Shown: piece after piece, positions 61,601-64,000 of the stretch
Position numbering within the stretch: position 1 is the first letter of the stretch
Layout: each line of letters starts with the position of its first letter
IMG/VR virus record: IMGVR_UViG_3300017963_000029
Coordinates: 18,688 to 82,687 of that record
Reading direction: 5' to 3' (one strand)
Source of the DNA: a virus
DNA: 64,000 nucleotides
The notes under the pieces: model-generated
What the model saw: the letters and a program-made list of their open reading frames with translations, nothing else
What the model was told of the DNA's origin: nothing
Databases searched by the model: none
Made by a program: the position numbers and the translations under genes

Positions 61601-61954
61601 GCTGAAGAACTAGGTAACTTTCAAGAGCAACTTAAATTTCATCACGACCGTATCGTCAAACTAGAAACTACCTACGATTACGTTGGGTGTGTTACCGTTC
61701 CTGAACATGGTCGTTTTCTTCAAAACGGATTCGACGGAGGAAACAGTCAAGGCTCGGAGTGGCCCTTCGTCCTCATCATCGCGGACAAGGTTCACTGGTC
61801 TCTTCGCCGGCAACTGCTTTATACTGCTGTTACACGCACGCACGACCGACTGGCCATCGTGGGGTCGGTCGAAGCAATCGAACGCGCCGTGAAACGTCCT
61901 CGCGACACCAACCGCCGCACCCTACTTCGACAGCGACTTACCGGAGGAGCATGA
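58670..61954 (+). CDS. RecD2-like SF1 helicase interrupted by an intein
   Basis: A 1094-residue frame; 698 residues remain without the intein. The N-terminal part has helix-hairpin-helix repeats (GAERAERLVDLFGDDLLNTI, then VSGITPERAQQI) as in RecD2. Helicase motifs: I MTGGPGTGKTT (about 324), Ia CAAPTGKAAKRM, II VVIDEASMVD (about 397), III VGDSDQLPPVG, IV-like FRLMTVHRQ, V AYAMTVHK/SQGSEWP, VI LLYTAVTRTHDRL. It should be a 5-3 helicase for recombination or replication. The intein splits motif V after Lys629, so splicing is required for activity. Confidence 0.9.
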   Translation: MLIAEHDDGTETREATISSIRWEKAGRAWKLLAMSNGETWKGQVGDVLPGTLLRARGKEVTNEYGTAFEVQEVKKSVVDTASGLAAWLAYRLPQVGAERAERLVDLFGDDLLNTIENNPQQLTRVSGITPERAQQISKIYLNYKLEQQLVTRLVDAGLKMGLAMKAYKEYGEHLQDVLKADPYTLMYVEGITFANLDPVCLNLGINEKDHRRVRAYAVFLLLKELNEGHCYLPRLELLGHISKWGFSYQEAADILASSDRLVLRENEILLSEIDLAEVIVTRRVIYMLERPNLVLKREPEIPDWYDPEQKAAILGLMTAPISIMTGGPGTGKTTCLLAAMDAMEARGELIKCAAPTGKAAKRMTEVCGREATTIHRLLGWKPDGWEHTSTNPLEANVVVIDEASMVDIQLAASLLDAIGNARLIIVGDSDQLPPVGPGQPLFDLLESATIPTFRLMTVHRQAGDSWVCDNAYKIIEGEKPDLRETPDFEFGQFEESEAIVQVAIHLSKKFPDIQILTPEHKKGAGTVNLNLAIQAALNPHDELDDHISANNYRIFEGDKVLYTKNNKDNGLVNGDIGYVRQVNVRGVDTLAYVEFDGLYDENHPFGWFLLKGRADLEPLTLAYAMTVHKCVTSDTLVGLQRHGVVTMEELVHENYTDKIQTTKGFLPFENAFLSAEKRPCIKITTKDGYELTVTPDHKMKVWGGYGYTLRKTEDLKIGQFLRLALHWDSGQVQELPPLPAGDIRSKRHRVPRYLLSEAAEFFGLMVADGTLYAKGFRLAKRHKDVVDRFCKLCSKLFHKKPKRWFENGAYFAEVNSVRLADWLRLIGGMNPNKKEIPQAILKSAKMEQADFLRGLFEDGTVNADEKWRTLDHIEWSTKYEKITHQVQILLLRFGIISSRTCRDGQWIIYIYGKNAQRFFNPYQNTRIGFINKTKNRRLQYTAGREQNYLIPVDPSSFHCDTYTGQNARQRGYISRATAEELGNFQEQLKFHHDRIVKLETTYDYVGCVTVPEHGRFLQNGFDGGNSQGSEWPFVLIIADKVHWSLRRQLLYTAVTRTHDRLAIVGSVEAIERAVKRPRDTNRRTLLRQRLTGGA
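60557..61744 (+). other. Intein with LAGLIDADG homing endonuclease in the RecD-like helicase
   Basis: 396 residues from Cys630 to Asn1025. Block A CVTSDTLVGL, block B GYELTVTPDHKMKV (the T-x-x-H), DOD blocks AEFFGLMVADGTLYA and FLRGLFEDGTVNAD, block F VGCVTVPEHGRFLQNGF, block G FDGGN followed by extein Ser. The usual His before the final Asn is a Gly here, which in other inteins slows but does not always stop splicing. The segment is AT-rich and ends sharply at both junctions, marking recent insertion. Its target would be the TVHK-SQG site of helicase motif V. Confidence 0.9.
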
Positions 61955-62184
61955 TGTACGACATTAAAGATATAGATATTAAAGAGTTCGCCAGATTGTG
62001 TAGAAAATTTGCGGACCTTATAGAAAAAGAAGACGCAGTCGCTGCCGACGCGCTGAGTTCATATCCTCTCAGGATCTTGGCAGACGGAGTCACGGAAATT
62101 AGCGATGCTCTTTGTGTAGAAGGAGCCAGAAAGTTTGAGGTGGACGTTTACACTTTTGTCGAGAGCCTAAAGGAGATGAAATGA
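61951..62184 (+). CDS. AT-rich small unknown protein
   Basis: ATG 61951 (or ATG 61954) after GGAGGAGC, overlapping the helicase stop. The 77-residue product is acidic and helical (IDIKEFARLCRKFADLIEKE, EISDALCVEGARKFEVD). AT-rich, like the intein just before it. No motif. Confidence 0.6.
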   Translation: MMYDIKDIDIKEFARLCRKFADLIEKEDAVAADALSSYPLRILADGVTEISDALCVEGARKFEVDVYTFVESLKEMK

Positions 62185-62675
62185 ACGAACTGTACGACAC
62201 GAAGTTCCACCCCGTCGAGGAAGCCATCCAGTCCGTGAAGGACATGCGCGAGAAAGGTCACCACATCGACGAAACCAGCGGAGACTGTATGCCGGATTGC
62301 TCTTTGTGCCTGCCGCACAACATCTCCCCCGGCCAGGAGTACGGAGACGTCGTCGAGATGCTCAAGCAGGAGATCTCCAAAGCACATTCCAAGAACTCAA
62401 CGATCGAGGTGATGTCTTCCATCAACCGCACGCGACTGCAAGCACTGGCCAAGCACCCGATGACCCATGTCACCCGAGCCAAAAACGATCCCCCGGTCAT
62501 CGTCAAGGTGACCGTGACCATAGAGCACGAAGGCCGTTCCGCCACCGCTTCCGTCTACGGACTGCGCCCCATCCAAGGCAAGGAAGAGGCTTACACCAAA
62601 GGCTTCGAGCAGAACTGGACCGAGAGAACCAGCGAGGGCATCAACCCCAACACCAAACCTAAGGTCAAGCCGTGA
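62181..62675 (+). CDS. Unknown protein with CMPDCSLC motif
   Basis: A 164-residue protein, coupled by ATGA. GDCMPDCSLCLPH is a Cys4 group that may bind a metal; the middle is helical and the end is strand-rich (IVKVTVTIEHEGRSATASV). No recognised family. Confidence 0.6.
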   Translation: MNELYDTKFHPVEEAIQSVKDMREKGHHIDETSGDCMPDCSLCLPHNISPGQEYGDVVEMLKQEISKAHSKNSTIEVMSSINRTRLQALAKHPMTHVTRAKNDPPVIVKVTVTIEHEGRSATASVYGLRPIQGKEEAYTKGFEQNWTERTSEGINPNTKPKVKP

Positions 62676-62932
62676 GCCCTCCTCCCGCTACCGTCATAAA
62701 TCTCAACGGCGTTGGGTCCATTATCGTCGACTTCGACAACGACACGTTGACTCCTCGCGACCGAAACACAACGTGTCGTCTCTTCAACTTCATCCGGTTC
62801 TATCCGAACAAAGCCGCACGCTGCCTGCAACAAGTAGAAGACGTTGCCTCCGAGTACAAACCCGCTGATTACTGGAACTGGCGATTGCAGATGCCCTCTG
62901 ATTACAAGCCGTACAAGGGCCACATATGTTAG
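62672..62932 (+). CDS. Unknown small protein
   Basis: An 86-residue protein (GTG start in overlap with the previous stop). It opens with strands (TVINLNGVGSIIVDFDND), then a helical part with cysteines (TCRLFNFIRFYPNKAARC). No motif recognised. Confidence 0.55.
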   Translation: MSPPPATVINLNGVGSIIVDFDNDTLTPRDRNTTCRLFNFIRFYPNKAARCLQQVEDVASEYKPADYWNWRLQMPSDYKPYKGHIC

Positions 62933-62941
62933 TATTTGGGG

Positions 62942-63388
62942 ATGGCCAACAACCGGAAATGGTTGCAGAAACTCCTTGCGCTCTGGCCCATCCTGGTCAC
63001 CCTGGTCTCCAGCTCCGCGGCCACCTACGCCTGGGTCTCCTCGCAAGTTAACACCCGCATCCGTTCCGCCGTTCAAGCCCACGACCGTGAGCTTCTGGAC
63101 GCCTCCCACCCGGCCATTCAGACCCGGTTGGAGGCGCTGGAAGGGTACTGGAAAGCCCATACCACCGAGACCAACCGAATCCACGGGCGCGTCAACAAGG
63201 CCGAGAAGGAACTGTACGAGCTGTACTGGTTTCTGGTAGGAGACAAGGCCGCAGCAGCCGAACACAACCCGGACCACCGAGCCCAGGCTGCCCGCCAGGC
63301 GCGAGAGAGGTTCCGGATCTACGTCCGCGACGGCGAGGGGCTCAAGGACGCCTACCGGCACGCTCTGGAAAGCTCGATTCCACGATGA
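62942..63388 (+). CDS. Signal-anchored coiled protein
   Basis: ATG 62942 after TTTGGGG. The 148-residue protein has a membrane span (LLALWPILVTLVSSSAATYAWV) and a long helical part (HPAIQTRLEALEGYWKAHTT, VNKAEKELYELYWFLVG) outside. A similar design is found at 30289 and 51579. It may be a spanin-like or virion-membrane protein; a probable lytic enzyme is encoded nearby. Confidence 0.6.
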   Translation: MANNRKWLQKLLALWPILVTLVSSSAATYAWVSSQVNTRIRSAVQAHDRELLDASHPAIQTRLEALEGYWKAHTTETNRIHGRVNKAEKELYELYWFLVGDKAAAAEHNPDHRAQAARQARERFRIYVRDGEGLKDAYRHALESSIPR

Positions 63389-63400
63389 TATGCTCGGGAC

Positions 63401-63613
63401 ATGAAGCGAACGTTGATAAGAAGACCTTTCATATTGAGAGGTGGACGATCCGCAGGGATGGCCATCGAGCAGTTTGACCGAGAGCAGCTAGCTATCGGAC
63501 TACAACACGAACTCGAGCACACGAGAGATCGAAACGTGGCTTTGATTATTGCCGCTGACCACCTCGCAGAAGATCCGGACTACTACGTCAAGCTCGAGAA
63601 GGCCGGCCTGTGA
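63401..63613 (+). CDS. DUF5661-like small protein
   Basis: A 70-residue protein: FDREQLAIGLQHELEHTRDR, then NVALIIAADHLAEDPDYYVK. QLA-G---E-EHT-D---A--IA-DHL-EDP-YY is the core of DUF5661, short helical proteins common in phages and prophages, with conserved Glu/His/Asp that may bind a metal. Role unknown. Confidence 0.7.
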   Translation: MKRTLIRRPFILRGGRSAGMAIEQFDREQLAIGLQHELEHTRDRNVALIIAADHLAEDPDYYVKLEKAGL

Positions 63614-63819
63614 AACCTCTCACCATCAACGAGACCACCAAAGCACAAGGCGTCAGGCTGGCCGACGTCTACCTCATCGGCCCCCTGATGATCTGGGGCG
63701 GAGCTCGTGCAATCCCAACCAACCCTCTCCCTGGTCTTCTACTTACCCTCTTCGGTATGGGAACCATCGTTTATAACGGCGTCAACTACCGCCGAGTGAA
63801 ACAAAGGATGGAAACATGA
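63610..63819 (+). CDS. Small membrane protein
   Basis: A 69-residue protein (GTG start in overlap). Two hydrophobic segments (LADVYLIGPLMIWGGARAI and PLPGLLLTLFGMGTIVYNGV) and a basic tail (NYRRVKQRMET) suggest a two-span hairpin, a class II holin-like or virion-membrane design. Coupled by ATGA to the following gene. Confidence 0.6.
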   Translation: MKPLTINETTKAQGVRLADVYLIGPLMIWGGARAIPTNPLPGLLLTLFGMGTIVYNGVNYRRVKQRMET

Positions 63820-64000
63820 TCTGGCCCATCATCGCGCTCATCGGCGGCATCGGGCTCTTCGGTGCCACACGAAAAAAGAAAGCCGCCGGCTCCATCTTCC
63901 CTACCATCTCCTTCGGGCAACCTCCCTCCCACATCCTCTCCGCGCTCAAAAACGCCGCCGCGCGTTACGGCGTTCCCCTCGGTATCATGAAAGGGGTGGC
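63816..64000 (+). CDS. Start of a membrane-anchored lytic transglycosylase-like protein, cut by the window edge
   Basis: Only the first 61 residues are visible: a membrane span (MIWPIIALIGGIGLFGATRK), then a Ser/Pro spacer and LSALKNAAARYGVPLGIMKG-VA. AA-RYGVP---I-KGVA is how SLT-type lytic transglycosylase domains begin, just before the catalytic Glu, which lies beyond the window. It may open the wall during entry. Confidence 0.55.
   Translation, partial: MIWPIIALIGGIGLFGATRKKKAAGSIFPTISFGQPPSHILSALKNAAARYGVPLGIMKGV

Overview
The window reads as a dense viral (phage-like) genome: genes are packed end to end, usually joined by ATGA, TGATG or GTGA overlaps, most encode small proteins without an obvious cellular role, and replication, lysis and virion-type genes lie together. 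The best host clue is a secreted lipoprotein (10422-11054, minus) with a lipobox, long Gly/Thr/Ala and Asp-Ala-Gly-Pro low-complexity runs and a Cys-rich C-terminus. This style is typical of Myxococcota, so a Myxococcota-infecting virus or virus-derived element is the favoured, unproven reading. Standard genetic code; most genes are GC-rich, with a scattered minority of clearly AT-rich ones. No terminase, portal, integrase or packaging ATPase was recognised, so the virion type cannot be fixed.

Layout. 1-6.0 kb (plus): probable virion and host-recognition genes, with a cassette of adhesin-like proteins sharing an N-terminal motif, a TIM-barrel glycosidase-like spike and two membrane-anchored proteins. 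6.0-10.1 kb (plus): accessory enzymes (Nudix, dual-specificity phosphatase, RadC-like JAB protein), ended by two hairpin terminators. 10.4-14.0 kb (minus): lipoprotein, a large inverted array of GCCGC-rich repeats around an AT-rich centre (candidate replication origin), and a primase-helicase of the PrimPol/SF3 type. 14.3-30.6 kb (plus): replication and repair operon with an Fe-S PD-(D/E)XK nuclease, SF2 helicase, ssDNA-binding-like protein, family A DNA polymerase, sulfotransferase-like and J-domain proteins, a C5 DNA methyltransferase with a second long reading frame nested inside it, an HNH endonuclease and a radical SAM enzyme.

30.6-32.0 kb (minus): a small control module with an XRE repressor, an adenine methyltransferase and a Cys-rich protein. 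A perfect 16-bp dyad lies between the repressor and the divergent plus operon, and relatives of this dyad recur at other probable promoters (14.3, 56.0, 56.1 and 57.3 kb). 32.0-42.3 kb (plus): many small zinc-ribbon and acidic proteins, an endolysin, a sigma region 4-like protein, an HD phosphohydrolase and a dCMP deaminase. 42.3-56.0 kb (minus): an M23 peptidase with a membrane anchor, two paralogous beta-rich proteins that may be capsid or other virion subunits, highly basic Cys-containing proteins, a GP88-family protein, a kinase-like protein, several membrane and coiled-coil proteins, and a complete viral tmRNA gene (54277-54645). 56.3-64.0 kb (plus): a T4 endonuclease V-like protein, an HExxHxxGxxH metallopeptidase, a RecD2-like helicase interrupted by an AT-rich LAGLIDADG intein, small membrane proteins and the start of a probable lytic transglycosylase.

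Together this suggests a large virus with its own replisome, nucleotide-pool enzymes, DNA modification, ribosome rescue and a repressor-operator circuit that may coordinate several operons.
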